Origin: Pontibacter chinhatensis
GTDB lineage: Bacteria; Bacteroidota; Bacteroidia; Cytophagales; Hymenobacteraceae
DNA length: 64,000 nucleotides
Reading direction: 5' to 3'
NCBI RefSeq assembly: GCF_900113285.1
Contig: NZ_FOOT01000006.1
Span: forward strand, 62,001 to 126,000
Under the pieces are notes generated by a model. The model was not told where the DNA came from and made no database searches. It was given only the letters and a program-made list of their open reading frames with translations. Below, one piece after another: positions 27,596 to 36,011 of this stretch (its first letter is position 1; the number at the start of each line of letters is the position of its first letter). Made by a program: the position numbers and the translations under genes.

Positions 27596-28123
27596 GAAAG
27601 GTGAGGGGTTGTAAAAGTTTAGTTTTTATAATTCCAGTGATTAGGGACATCTGCACAACCAGCGTTAAAATCAGTGTTTAACTTTTGATTGTACAAATAA
27701 AGGTTAGCGTGATACTAATTTCAGATGTTTCTAATACAGGCTTTTTCTGCAGAAGGTTATTAGACTGAAAACAAGATTTTTATACTTTAACAGCCTGATG
27801 AGCGGCTGCTGGAAGTCAACTTATTCTTTGAACAGCTCTGAAAAACTTAGAACCAACAAGTTAATCTGCATCCGAATTGTAGCAGGACTGATATGAAAGG
27901 ATTTATACTTTCTGCTAACTACCGCCTCTCCAGGCCGCATTAGTTTATACTTCAGGTTTTCCACTCCCTCTCCTACTGCCAAAGTATAATCCTGCCAAGT
28001 CAGTGCTCCTTAGAGAACTACTACCTTGGCTTCAGCGACATTTACGGCTTTTTCATCCATCCCCTCCTAAACCCAAAGCTAATTTTGTTAGTATTTCTAA
28101 TATATTTAGCAAATATTTGTAGT
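27596..28123. other. Intergenic region upstream of two divergent genes
   Basis: No gene or known RNA is seen in 528 bp. It contains four TTTATACTT/AAGTATAA words and, next to the radical SAM gene, a possible -7 element TAATTTTG (28080-28087) without a matching -33 TTG. Confidence 0.6.
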
Positions 28124-29188
28124 ATGATAAAGCCAGACGAATTCTTGAAAGGGCGCGGTGCGCAGTATAACCCACAGAACCCCTACCTGAAGCAGGGGTA
28201 TGTGGCCGAGCACGTAGAGGGGCTCGATGAGCCACTGCTCTCCAACTCCAAGACGGAGTTCATCCCCGAGTTTCCTAAAAAGGTGGTGAATAAGGTAGAT
28301 AGTCCGGACGTGGGCTTGGGCTACTCGCTGAACCCGTACCAGGGGTGTGAGCACGGCTGTGTGTACTGCTATGCCCGCAACTCCCACCAATACTGGGGCT
28401 ATGGCGCCGGCCTCGACTTCGAGCGCAAGATCATCGTCAAGGAAAATGCCCCGGAGATGCTGGCCAAACAGCTCGAGAGCCCAAACTGGCAGATTATGCC
28501 AATCATGCTGGCCGGCAACACCGACTGCTACCAACCCATCGAGGCCAAAAAGCGACTTACCCGCCGCATTTTGGAGGTGATGCTGCAATACCGCCACCCG
28601 GTGAGCCTCATTTCTAAAAACGCGCTCATACTTCGGGACATGGACCTGCTACAGGAACTGAACAAGTATGACTTGGTGCACGTGAGCGTCAGCATTACGA
28701 CCCTGGACGAAAAGCTGCGACAGAAACTGGAGCCGCGCACGGCCTCGGCTACCCGGCGGCTGGAGGTGGTGCGGCGGCTAAGCGCGGCTGGCATTCCGGT
28801 AAACGTGATGACAGCTCCCATCATCCCCGGCCTTAATGATTCTGAAATACCGGCTCTGGTAAAAGCAGCGGCTGAGGCAGGCGCCAGCAACGCAGCTTAT
28901 ACAATGGTCAGGCTCAACGGCAGCATCGGTCCCATTTTCGAGGATTGGATACAGCAGGCTTTCCCTGACCGCGCGCAGAAGGTGCTGAGCCAGATTGCCG
29001 ACTGCCACGGCGGCCAGCTCAACGACAGTCGCTTTGGGGTGCGCATGCGCGGGGAAGGCAAGTTTGCAGAGTTGGTGAGCCGCCTTTTCCGGGTAAGCAT
29101 GCAGAAGTACATGGCCGGCCGCAGCATGAAGCCTTACAACTACAGCCATTTTATTCAGCGCAAAGGCAGGCAACTGGATTTGTTTTAA
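28124..29188 (+). CDS. Radical SAM protein, PA0069/SplB-like
   Basis: Translation from the ATG at 28124 gives 354 residues; a TTG further upstream is less likely. The [4Fe-4S]-binding motif is CEHGCVYC (Cys75, Cys79, Cys82), followed by YARNSHQYWG. This pattern and GYSLNPYQGCEHGC belong to the radical SAM group related to spore photoproduct lyase and annotated PA0069-like. The barrel continues with LAGNTDCYQPIE, VSLISKNALI and VHVSVSITTLD, and ends in a family-specific tail. The substrate is unknown to me. Confidence 0.9.
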   Translation: MIKPDEFLKGRGAQYNPQNPYLKQGYVAEHVEGLDEPLLSNSKTEFIPEFPKKVVNKVDSPDVGLGYSLNPYQGCEHGCVYCYARNSHQYWGYGAGLDFERKIIVKENAPEMLAKQLESPNWQIMPIMLAGNTDCYQPIEAKKRLTRRILEVMLQYRHPVSLISKNALILRDMDLLQELNKYDLVHVSVSITTLDEKLRQKLEPRTASATRRLEVVRRLSAAGIPVNVMTAPIIPGLNDSEIPALVKAAAEAGASNAAYTMVRLNGSIGPIFEDWIQQAFPDRAQKVLSQIADCHGGQLNDSRFGVRMRGEGKFAELVSRLFRVSMQKYMAGRSMKPYNYSHFIQRKGRQLDLF

Positions 29189-29607
29189 AGTTTAGAAACC
29201 ACGCGCTCTATGTATGATGCTATGCTATACCGATATAAGCAGGCGGATGATGAGCATCATTTTTTTTAAGAGGAGAAGCGGGGAACCATATAAGAATCAA
29301 GCTTTACGACTATACTTTCAGTCAATGAGCATCTAACATAAATATTACAGTACTATATAATAAAACTTCTAACTTACGTTACATTACAACAGCATTGTAT
29401 GTATCTAATAGCCAGGTGTTTTGAAAGCTCGCTATCTAACTTCACCAATAGCGAGCTTCTTGTTGGCTTACTCTTTACCACTATAGCCGCCACTGCAAGC
29501 GCGGAAAGCCCAGCCGCTGCACACGCTATAGCCCTTATGTAGAAGACTTAGTCAAATACATTGCTAAAAGTCATTACTCAAACAGCTTACTAACCTTACA
29601 TCTGGAT
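29189..29607. other. Intergenic region with one hairpin
   Basis: AAGCTCGCTAT (29425-29435) pairs perfectly with ATAGCGAGCTT (29448-29458) around a 12-base loop, a candidate terminator for the radical SAM gene although 236 bp behind it. Otherwise nothing is recognised. Confidence 0.6.
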
Positions 29608-30081
29608 ATGAAAACACCGCTACCATTTACCCGTCTCCTGCTTCTATGTCTGGTTGCTGCACTGCCACCTGTATTTTATGCCTGCGACAAAGATGAAGAG
29701 GACACCTCTCCCACAGCTGCTGAATTGATTAAAGGCTCCTGGAAGCTTAATGCTGTAGATATCAGCTACTACGACGCAGCTGGCACCCTTGAGCATCAGG
29801 AACGGCACGAAATAACGGGAGTGACCTATTTTTTCAAGGATGATTCTGTTATCGTGTATTCCGTGCCGGATAATGGCAGGACCAGTGCCACGTACCGCCT
29901 AAGCCACATGGAAGGAAAAGATTATGTTTCGGTTACAAACGGCACATGGGAGTACTTAATCATAAAACTAACCGAAAACGAACTGATCTGGCATGGAAAG
30001 CACCCCAGTAAAAGCTATTTAAAGGATAGTGATTGGCGATCTGCCAGCAGTGCCACGTATACGCAGGAGTTCAGCAGATAG
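29608..30081 (+). CDS. Small lipoprotein, lipocalin-like in layout
   Basis: The 157 residues carry a lipoprotein signal ending FYAC (Cys26), followed by an acidic DKDEED stretch. The sequence LIKGSWKLNAVDISYYDAAG with alternating strands after it (VTYFFKDDSVIVYS, ATYRLSHMEG, WEYLIIKLTENELIWH) resembles Bacteroidota lipocalin-like lipoproteins. Ligand and role are unknown. Confidence 0.75.
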   Translation: MKTPLPFTRLLLLCLVAALPPVFYACDKDEEDTSPTAAELIKGSWKLNAVDISYYDAAGTLEHQERHEITGVTYFFKDDSVIVYSVPDNGRTSATYRLSHMEGKDYVSVTNGTWEYLIIKLTENELIWHGKHPSKSYLKDSDWRSASSATYTQEFSR

Positions 30082-30211
30082 CGGCCACTAGCGCGTTACC
30101 AGCACTTTGATTAGCAAGTACAGGAAACATGCTGCTACCCCGTTACAGTTTTGTAGCCTACATTGTGAACAAATGCCTATACTTGCAACAGCACCACCCC
30201 CATTACTCGCC

Positions 30212-31054
30212 ATGTTATACTTTAAGAATATAGGCTTTGCCCTGGCCATACTTTGCCTGGCTTCCTGCAGCCAACTTACTGACAAAAACCCGGATGCAGC
30301 CCTGGCCGCGGCACAAGAGGCTCCACTCCAGTTCAAGACCCAGAGTATAATGCGCTCCTCCCCTGGCTGTGCCACCGATAGCAGCACATGTGCCAAAGTA
30401 AGTATAAACTATCCCGAGGCGGTTGATGGCGAAACCGCACTGCGCGATAGTGTAAATCTTTTTGTGCAGGAGAAGCTACGCAATCTGGCACTGGACTTCA
30501 ACCCGGATGCAGCCCTGTCCGGTGGCACTAACGCAGCTGAGTTTCTGGCTAGCTTCTTTCTAAGCCAACACGAGCAGCTGACAGATGATTTTGCAGACAG
30601 CGCCCAAATGCCGGCATCCGTGGCTCGGTGGGAGTTGGAGGTAAAGGGAGAGCCACTGCTGAACTCGGGTAAAGCAACGTCGCTGCAGCTGCAGGTATAC
30701 TATTACACAGGTGGCGCGCACCCCAACCATTACCGTGTTTTGCAGAGCTTCGGCCCAAACGGTGCAAAACTGGCTGTCTCTGATATGGTGACGGATACGT
30801 TGGCCCTGATGCAGCTGGCTGAGCAGGAGTTCAGGAAAGTAAAAGAAGTGGTGGGCGACAAGCCGCTGGCAGATGCCGGGCTGTTTATAGAAGGCGACTT
30901 GCTCCCGCTGCCTCAGAACGTCGCTTTAACCCCGGATGGGCTGATGCTATACTATAACCCGTATGAAATTGGGCCCTGGGCGTTCGGCGACACCGAGGTG
31001 CTGCTGCGCTACGAGCAGTTGGCCTCCTTGCTCCATCCAAAGTATAAACCTTAG
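30212..31054 (+). CDS. Lipoprotein with DUF3298-like domain
   Basis: I place the start at 30212, where a compact lipoprotein signal begins (MLYFKNIGFALAILCLASC, Cys19). The rest of the 280 residues resembles the DUF4163/DUF3298 pair found in RsiV-type proteins: SINYPEAVDGETALRDSVNLFV, then the hallmark YYTGGAHPNHY and LTPDGLMLYYNPYEIGPWAFG with E and Y at the end. RsiV-type domains can bind lysozyme in Firmicutes; whether this protein does so is unknown. A terminator follows directly. Confidence 0.85.
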   Translation: MLYFKNIGFALAILCLASCSQLTDKNPDAALAAAQEAPLQFKTQSIMRSSPGCATDSSTCAKVSINYPEAVDGETALRDSVNLFVQEKLRNLALDFNPDAALSGGTNAAEFLASFFLSQHEQLTDDFADSAQMPASVARWELEVKGEPLLNSGKATSLQLQVYYYTGGAHPNHYRVLQSFGPNGAKLAVSDMVTDTLALMQLAEQEFRKVKEVVGDKPLADAGLFIEGDLLPLPQNVALTPDGLMLYYNPYEIGPWAFGDTEVLLRYEQLASLLHPKYKP

Positions 31055-31068
31055 TTTAAGGTATAAAT

Positions 31069-31116
31069 AAAAGCCTGATGGCTGCAGCAAAAATATGCTA
31101 TGGCCATCAGGCTTTT
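31069..31116. terminator. Bidirectional terminator
   Basis: A 14-bp perfect stem (31069-31082 with 31103-31116) with AAAA and TTTT feet, between a plus-strand lipoprotein gene and the convergent catalase gene. Confidence 0.9.
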
Positions 31117-31154
31117 ATACTTGGGCAAGTATTCCCCAGCAATAAGTCAGGTTA

Positions 31155-32009
31155 CTACATGCCGCTTCCTTCCATCTGCTCCTGCTGGGCGTGCCCTCTG
31201 GGATCTGGGGGAGCCAGCTTTGGCAACCCGCCTACCGGCGTTGCCGGGATTACCCTGAACTCGCCTTTTCCGTCCATGGATGGGCCGTTTCCCCAGCGGG
31301 CGCTCTTCATCCTCTCAGCAGCTCCGTCCTCATCATTTATTTTCGTGGATACGAACGCGTAATTAAACTCTTGATTTTCCTTTGCCTGTGGGAAGGAGTT
31401 CGGAATCGGGTGCACGCCATTCAAACCTCCTAATTCTTCGAGCACGGCCAGCCACTGGTTTTGGTGCATGGTATCGCGGCCAATCAGGAAGGACAGCATA
31501 TCCTTCATCCCTGGGTCATCGGTGGCCTCCCACAAACGCGTAGCCAGCAAGCGGCCCGTAGACTCTGCCATGACGTTAGCATACATATCCGCCGCCAGGT
31601 TGCCACTGCTCACAATCCACGAGCCATTGAACGGGTTCCCGTTGCTGTCCACGGCCATGGCGCCAAGCCCTGCGGAGAGTATGTGCTGCGGGTTCATCCC
31701 GCCCATGACGGCTCCAACCACTCTGTCCTGCGCCATCTCCTCCTGAAGGGAAAGGGGCGCCCCCTCTAAATTTAGGGCAACAGCAGTCGCCAGCATTTCT
31801 ATGTGGGCTATTTCTTCCGTACCGGTCTCGAGCAGCATGTCGCGGTATTTCTGAGGACCTCTGGAGTTCCACGCCTGGAACAGGTACTGCATGCATACCC
31901 GCATTTCGCCTTCAATACCGCCTATAGCCTGCTGCAACATCCTGGCAAATTCGGGGTTGGGTTTCTCGACCCGTACGTTGTACTGTAATTTACTGTCGTG
32001 ATAAAACAT
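31155..32009 (-). CDS. Manganese catalase
   Basis: The 284-residue protein dismutates hydrogen peroxide with a di-manganese centre. Ligands expected by family comparison are visible: Glu35 in GIEGEMRVCMQYLFQ, Glu66 and His69 in GTEEIAHIEML, a Glu in MAESTGRL, and His in GRDTMHQNQW. The C-terminal tail (DPRGHAQQEQMEGSGM) is typical. It stands alone; I see no regulator for peroxide response nearby. Cytosolic by lack of signal. Confidence 0.95.
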   Translation of the reverse strand: MFYHDSKLQYNVRVEKPNPEFARMLQQAIGGIEGEMRVCMQYLFQAWNSRGPQKYRDMLLETGTEEIAHIEMLATAVALNLEGAPLSLQEEMAQDRVVGAVMGGMNPQHILSAGLGAMAVDSNGNPFNGSWIVSSGNLAADMYANVMAESTGRLLATRLWEATDDPGMKDMLSFLIGRDTMHQNQWLAVLEELGGLNGVHPIPNSFPQAKENQEFNYAFVSTKINDEDGAAERMKSARWGNGPSMDGKGEFRVIPATPVGGLPKLAPPDPRGHAQQEQMEGSGM

Positions 32010-32286
32010 AAGCTTGTTTCATAGTTTGGATTAATACTCCACGTTTTTACGCCCTCCCCTCTCTGTAGTTATACTTAAACCTCACGCCATATTCAGTATT
32101 TATACCAGCATGCGCCATTCAGGCACGTCACAGCTATGAAAAAATCCTCCTGAAAATATTATATTAGTATTTAGCTATTTAAGAACGATTAAGTGGGCGT
32201 GTGAGGATTTCGTATTAACATCATCCCACTTCCTGTTACTTACTGCAAACGTGGTGGCACCTGCAACCAACTGCAGCGGCTACAGT

Positions 32287-33108
32287 ATGAAAACTCAGAC
32301 ACAACCACCCTTACCTATGCATCACGGACAGGACATTGTAGTAGAAACCTGGGCAGAGCTTCAGGAAGCCCTCTTCAACCATAGCTGGGATACCTCGATT
32401 AACCGCTTTAGGTCCGCTTATGTGTACCGGGGCACCTCCAGCAAGCTCTTCGACCTGGGCACCAGCATCATGCGTATCGGGCCAAAGTATGAGGAGTTGG
32501 AGCCGCACCTGCTCCGCAACTTCCGCAAATATGCCTACAGCAACTATAGCCCCGGCGACTCTATCTGGAACTGGCTCGCCCTGGCCCAACACCACGGCCT
32601 CCCCACCCGCCTCCTCGACTGGACCTACTCGCCTTACGTGGCGCTGCACTTTGCCACAGCCAACCTGAACCAGTATGAGCAGGACGGATGTGTATGGTGC
32701 GTAAATTATGTTAAGTCGAGCGAGCACCTGCCTCCCACACTTCGCAACACCTTGAAAGAAGAAGGCTCCAACGTGTTCACACCGGAGATGCTGGAGCCGG
32801 TGGCCCCCTCCTTCAAGTCGCTGAAGAGCTTTCAGAATGAAGATTACGTGGTGTTTCTGGAGCCGCCTTCGCTTGATACTCGCATTGTGCATCAGTATGC
32901 GCTTTTCTCAATGATGTCGGATGTGAAGGCGGAACTCGGAAAGTGGCTGCAGCAGCACGAAGAATTATACTTTCGCGTGATCATCCCGAAGGAGCTGAAG
33001 TGGGAGGTGCGCGACAAACTGGACCAGGCCAATATTACCGAGCGGGTGCTGATGCCAGGTTTGTCGGGCCTGAGCCAGTGGCTGAAACGGCACTACACGC
33101 ATTCCTAA
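32287..33108 (+). CDS. Stand-alone FRG-domain protein
   Basis: The ATG at 32287 gives 273 residues. The FRG domain takes up most of it: AYVYRGTSSKLFDLGTSIMR with the [FY]RG signature and LALAQHHGLPTRLLDWTYSPYVALHFA, the strongest family motif. A C-terminal region of about 100 residues (VFLEPPSLDTRIVHQYALFS onward) is also typical. FRG domains occur in phage-defence and toxin-like genes, but the activity is not established. No defence partner is adjacent: a peroxide catalase is on one side and a lipoprotein on the other. Confidence 0.88.
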   Translation: MKTQTQPPLPMHHGQDIVVETWAELQEALFNHSWDTSINRFRSAYVYRGTSSKLFDLGTSIMRIGPKYEELEPHLLRNFRKYAYSNYSPGDSIWNWLALAQHHGLPTRLLDWTYSPYVALHFATANLNQYEQDGCVWCVNYVKSSEHLPPTLRNTLKEEGSNVFTPEMLEPVAPSFKSLKSFQNEDYVVFLEPPSLDTRIVHQYALFSMMSDVKAELGKWLQQHEELYFRVIIPKELKWEVRDKLDQANITERVLMPGLSGLSQWLKRHYTHS

Positions 33109-33196
33109 ACCTTAACTAAATATTAACCTCCGAAGCGGGCATTACTCCTGAAAATTATCTAATTTAAGGCACAATTACACTTTAATACCCGAGTTG

Positions 33197-34315
33197 ATGA
33201 TTCTGTGCCGAATGATGCGTGAGCTGCCCTTCTCGCGCCCAGCCCTTCCGTGCTGCCATTTTTTTAAAACCTCCTCTTCCTCTTTTTTTCGTTATACTTC
33301 CGGAGCGGCCATACTTGCCGCGATGCTGCTGAGCACCTCCTGCATACAGGAGCAGGATGCCAGCGCCTCCACACTGCAGCCTGAACAGGTTACGCCAGCC
33401 GCTGTAGTTTCCGCAACTGAAAGTATAAGCGCCGCCGATTCTTCTGCCCTGACCGCCTCCACAGCTGCCGTCAGTGCGCCCGCACCAGCAGTTACCGCCG
33501 AGTGGAACTACCCAGGTCCCCGACCTCTCCCAGGAGCCATCCTTCCGGAGAAGCGCATTGTGGCCTTTTACGGCAACCTGCTCTCGCGCCGCATGGGAAT
33601 ACTGGGCGAGCTGGACCCGGACGAAATGCTGGAGAAATTAGATGCCGAAGTTGAGAACTGGAGCAAAGCTGATTCGCTTACCCCTGTTCAGCCAGCCCTG
33701 CACCTGATTGCCGTTACGGCCCAGGGGCACCCCAGCGCCGGAGGCAAGTACAGGCTGCGCATGAAGCACGACATGATAGACCAGGTACTCGAGCTGGCCA
33801 GCCGCCGCAACGCCATTGTGTTTCTGGATGTGCAGGTAGGCCACAGCACCCTGCAGGAAGAGCTGCCCCACCTGGAGAAATACCTGAAGATGCCACACGT
33901 GCACCTGGGCATTGATGCCGAGTTTGCCATGAAGGAAGGTAAAATTCCCGGCCGCAGCATTGGCACCTTCGATGCCGAGGACATCAACTATGCCACCGGC
34001 TATCTAGCCGACCTTGTGAAGGCCAACCAGATACCGCCAAAGCTCCTCATTGTGCACCGCTTCACACAGCGCATGATCACCAATTACCAGGACATCAAAC
34101 TAAGACCGGAGACTCAGGTGGTTATGCACATGGATGGGTGGGGTTCGCCGGCGCTTAAGAAGGATACCTACCGTCGCTTTATTGTGAAGGAGCCGGTACA
34201 GTTCACAGGCTTCAAGGTTTTCTACAAGAACGACCTACGCAACAGCCCCCGCCTGATGACACCGGAGGAAATCATTGCGCTTTCGCCAAGTCCTTTGTAT
34301 ATCCAATACCAGTAA
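33197..34315 (+). CDS. Lipoprotein with a barrel-like domain, unknown function
   Basis: The start is uncertain among ATGs at 33197, 33212 and 33215; all give a signal ending LLSTSC. A Ser/Thr/Ala/Pro linker of about 55 residues follows. The remaining 270 residues alternate hydrophobic strands and helices in the way of a (beta/alpha)8 barrel: IVAFYGN, LHLIAVTA, AIVFLDVQVG, VHLGIDAEFAM, KLLIVHRFT, VVMHMDGWG, GFKVFYKND. Acidic residues at several strand ends (FLD, GIDAE, HMD) would suit a hydrolase. I do not recognise the family; a glycoside-hydrolase-like enzyme is an inference. Confidence 0.75.
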   Translation: MILCRMMRELPFSRPALPCCHFFKTSSSSFFRYTSGAAILAAMLLSTSCIQEQDASASTLQPEQVTPAAVVSATESISAADSSALTASTAAVSAPAPAVTAEWNYPGPRPLPGAILPEKRIVAFYGNLLSRRMGILGELDPDEMLEKLDAEVENWSKADSLTPVQPALHLIAVTAQGHPSAGGKYRLRMKHDMIDQVLELASRRNAIVFLDVQVGHSTLQEELPHLEKYLKMPHVHLGIDAEFAMKEGKIPGRSIGTFDAEDINYATGYLADLVKANQIPPKLLIVHRFTQRMITNYQDIKLRPETQVVMHMDGWGSPALKKDTYRRFIVKEPVQFTGFKVFYKNDLRNSPRLMTPEEIIALSPSPLYIQYQ

Positions 34316-34726
34316 CCCACGAATAACTCCAAATCCATGACATGGATCATGATTTAAGGAAAGACGGCTGGTTATATTTGCCTAAAGTATAAACTCAGGC
34401 GCCATTACACATATATAAGTAGCTGATTTACATTTGCTATAAATTTTAACACGGAATAATTCCTTCGAGGGACGAATGGACTTAGTTTAACTGAAAAGCA
34501 TATCCCGGAAAGGGTGCAGATGATGAATTCAACCTAATTTCTGAGGAGTATAAGACGCAAAAATTGACTTTAACTGTACGCTGAGGAGCTACCGAAAAAA
34601 AAGACAAAAAATTAAGCTACGGAGGGAGTAAAAAGGCCTGGATTTTGCGTTAGCCCAATAGAGAATACAAGTCTGCCTATAGCAAACCTCTCTCCTGAAG
34701 CCCTCGAACCTTTAAATAGGATAATT
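34316..34726. other. Long leader region before the transglutaminase-like gene
   Basis: A -7-like TATATTTG (34373-34380) lies some 345 bp before the next start codon, with no TTG at 19 bases upstream. If used, it would produce a long untranslated leader containing only very short open frames. No known riboswitch pattern is recognised. Confidence 0.4.
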
Positions 34727-35617
34727 ATGACGCACTACTTACACCGGAACCTTGTGAACTTTGCAGTGCGGTTCATCCAGATCATCATTGTCTTCCCGAT
34801 GGCCGTTTTGCTGAGCTTCTACATCGAGCCCTTTGGTTCCATGAATTACGAGTTGCACTTTATGCTGTGCCTGATGGTAGCAGCGGCCGTTTCCGTGCTC
34901 GTGACAAAGTATAGCCGCAAGCTGACCGTACTGATGTTTGCCGGCATCCTCGGGATGTTCGCCTTCAACAGCACTTTCAAGGATCAGACGTTTGAGGGTA
35001 TCTACGATGATTATAACGCCATGCTGGTGAACATGACAAGCAACCCGCACAAGGTGTCTTACTTTAAGCCGGTGCGCGGCACGTACTTCCAAAACCAGCG
35101 CGTAAAGACTGCCATGCAACCTACCCACCCTAGGGTTCGGGCCTTTGCCGTGGAGAGTTCCACCCGCTACTTCCACGACGAATACTACCGCAAGTTTGGC
35201 AAGCTTACCCGTTATTTCTCGCTGTTTAAGCACGTGCGCCAGAACTGGAGGTACGTAAACGATCCCTTGGGGATGGATTACTACTCCCCTCCTACTGAAA
35301 GTATGCAGCTGCTGGCCGGTGACTGCGATGATTACTCTATCCTGATGGCTTCTTCGGTGATGGCCATTGGTGGCGAGGCACGCATTGTCATCACACAGAG
35401 CCATATGTATACGGAGGTGAAGGTAGGCCACGTGGACGATCTGGATAAGGTCAGTTTTGCCGTGCGCACCCTCTTTCCGGATGAGGTAGCCGACGGCAAG
35501 ATATACTTCCACGAGACAGGAGAAGACCTGTGGATTAACTTCGATTACACTGCTGAGCACCCAGGAGGCCCGTTCCTGGAGCCTGAGCTGTACAGCGTGA
35601 TTACATTCGACAGATAA
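34727..35617 (+). CDS. Membrane-anchored transglutaminase-like protein
   Basis: The 296 residues begin with three hydrophobic helices (residues 13-80) and continue with a transglutaminase-like core: SMQLLAGDCDDYSILMASSVMAIGGEARIV holds the catalytic Cys near residue 198, MYTEVKVGH the expected His region, and WINFDYTAEHPGGPF the Asp. Such proteins usually act as proteases or peptide ligases outside the cytosol; the substrate is not known. The layout suggests the core faces the periplasm. Confidence 0.85.
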   Translation: MTHYLHRNLVNFAVRFIQIIIVFPMAVLLSFYIEPFGSMNYELHFMLCLMVAAAVSVLVTKYSRKLTVLMFAGILGMFAFNSTFKDQTFEGIYDDYNAMLVNMTSNPHKVSYFKPVRGTYFQNQRVKTAMQPTHPRVRAFAVESSTRYFHDEYYRKFGKLTRYFSLFKHVRQNWRYVNDPLGMDYYSPPTESMQLLAGDCDDYSILMASSVMAIGGEARIVITQSHMYTEVKVGHVDDLDKVSFAVRTLFPDEVADGKIYFHETGEDLWINFDYTAEHPGGPFLEPELYSVITFDR

Positions 35618-35677
35618 TTTTTCACCCTGATCTTCAGCAGGTTTCTACAGAACTTTCAAAAAAATCAACCAGAGCTA

Positions 35678-35707
35678 TTGCGTTAAAGAAAACTAGCGCT
35701 ATATTTG
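35678..35707 (+). promoter_or_regulatory. Bacteroidota promoter of tRNA-Glu
   Basis: TTG (35678-35680), 19 bases, then TATATTTG (35700-35707): an exact match to TTG-N19-TAnnTTTG, ending 19 bases before the mature tRNA. Confidence 0.85.
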
Positions 35708-35726
35708 CACCACAATCAGACAGAAC

Positions 35727-35801
35727 GGCCCGTTCGTCTAGGGGTTAGGACGCCAGATTTTCATTCTGGTAACAGGGGTTCGATTCCCCTACGGGCTACC
35801 A
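35727..35801 (+). tRNA. tRNA-Glu (anticodon TTC), CCA encoded
   Basis: A complete 75-base cloverleaf. The acceptor GGCCCGT pairs with ACGGGCT (first pair G-U), the anticodon stem is CCAGA/TCTGG around loop TTTTCAT with anticodon TTC, and the T arm is AGGGG-TTCGATT-CCCCT. Discriminator A and the CCA end are encoded. A single-gene unit with its own promoter and terminator. No integrase or attachment duplication was seen next to it. Confidence 0.97.
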
Positions 35802-35804
35802 AAG

Positions 35805-35834
35805 CCGCTTCAGCTAAAACTGGAGCGGATTTTT
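35805..35834 (+). terminator. Intrinsic terminator after tRNA-Glu
   Basis: CCGCTTCAG (35805-35813) pairs with CTGGAGCGG (35820-35828) with one G-U pair, followed by ATTTTT. Confidence 0.88.
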
Positions 35835-36011
35835 CTATGTACCTCTGCCGCTATTTGGATATCACGGCAGTTATTATATCCCGAGAGGCCCTCTTTTAAA
35901 TAACCTGCTTCACGAACAGATTAAACCCTGAATTAGCGATCGTCTAGGTGTCGCGGACAAGCACAACATGTCTCACCATCATCATAACCTGCCTCTGGAT
36001 GCTATACCTTT

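Noticed and set aside
26591-27604. A 337-codon open frame opposite the biotin carboxylase part of pyc
   Set aside because: Shadow of a GC-rich conserved gene; composition (Val, His, Leu, Arg) is that of antisense translation.
34739-35560. A 273-codon open frame opposite the transglutaminase-like gene
   Set aside because: The plus-strand protein has a catalytic motif and membrane helices; the minus-strand frame has none.
35727-36011. Integration site at tRNA-Glu
   Set aside because: No integrase gene and no partial duplication of the tRNA 3' end was found in the window.
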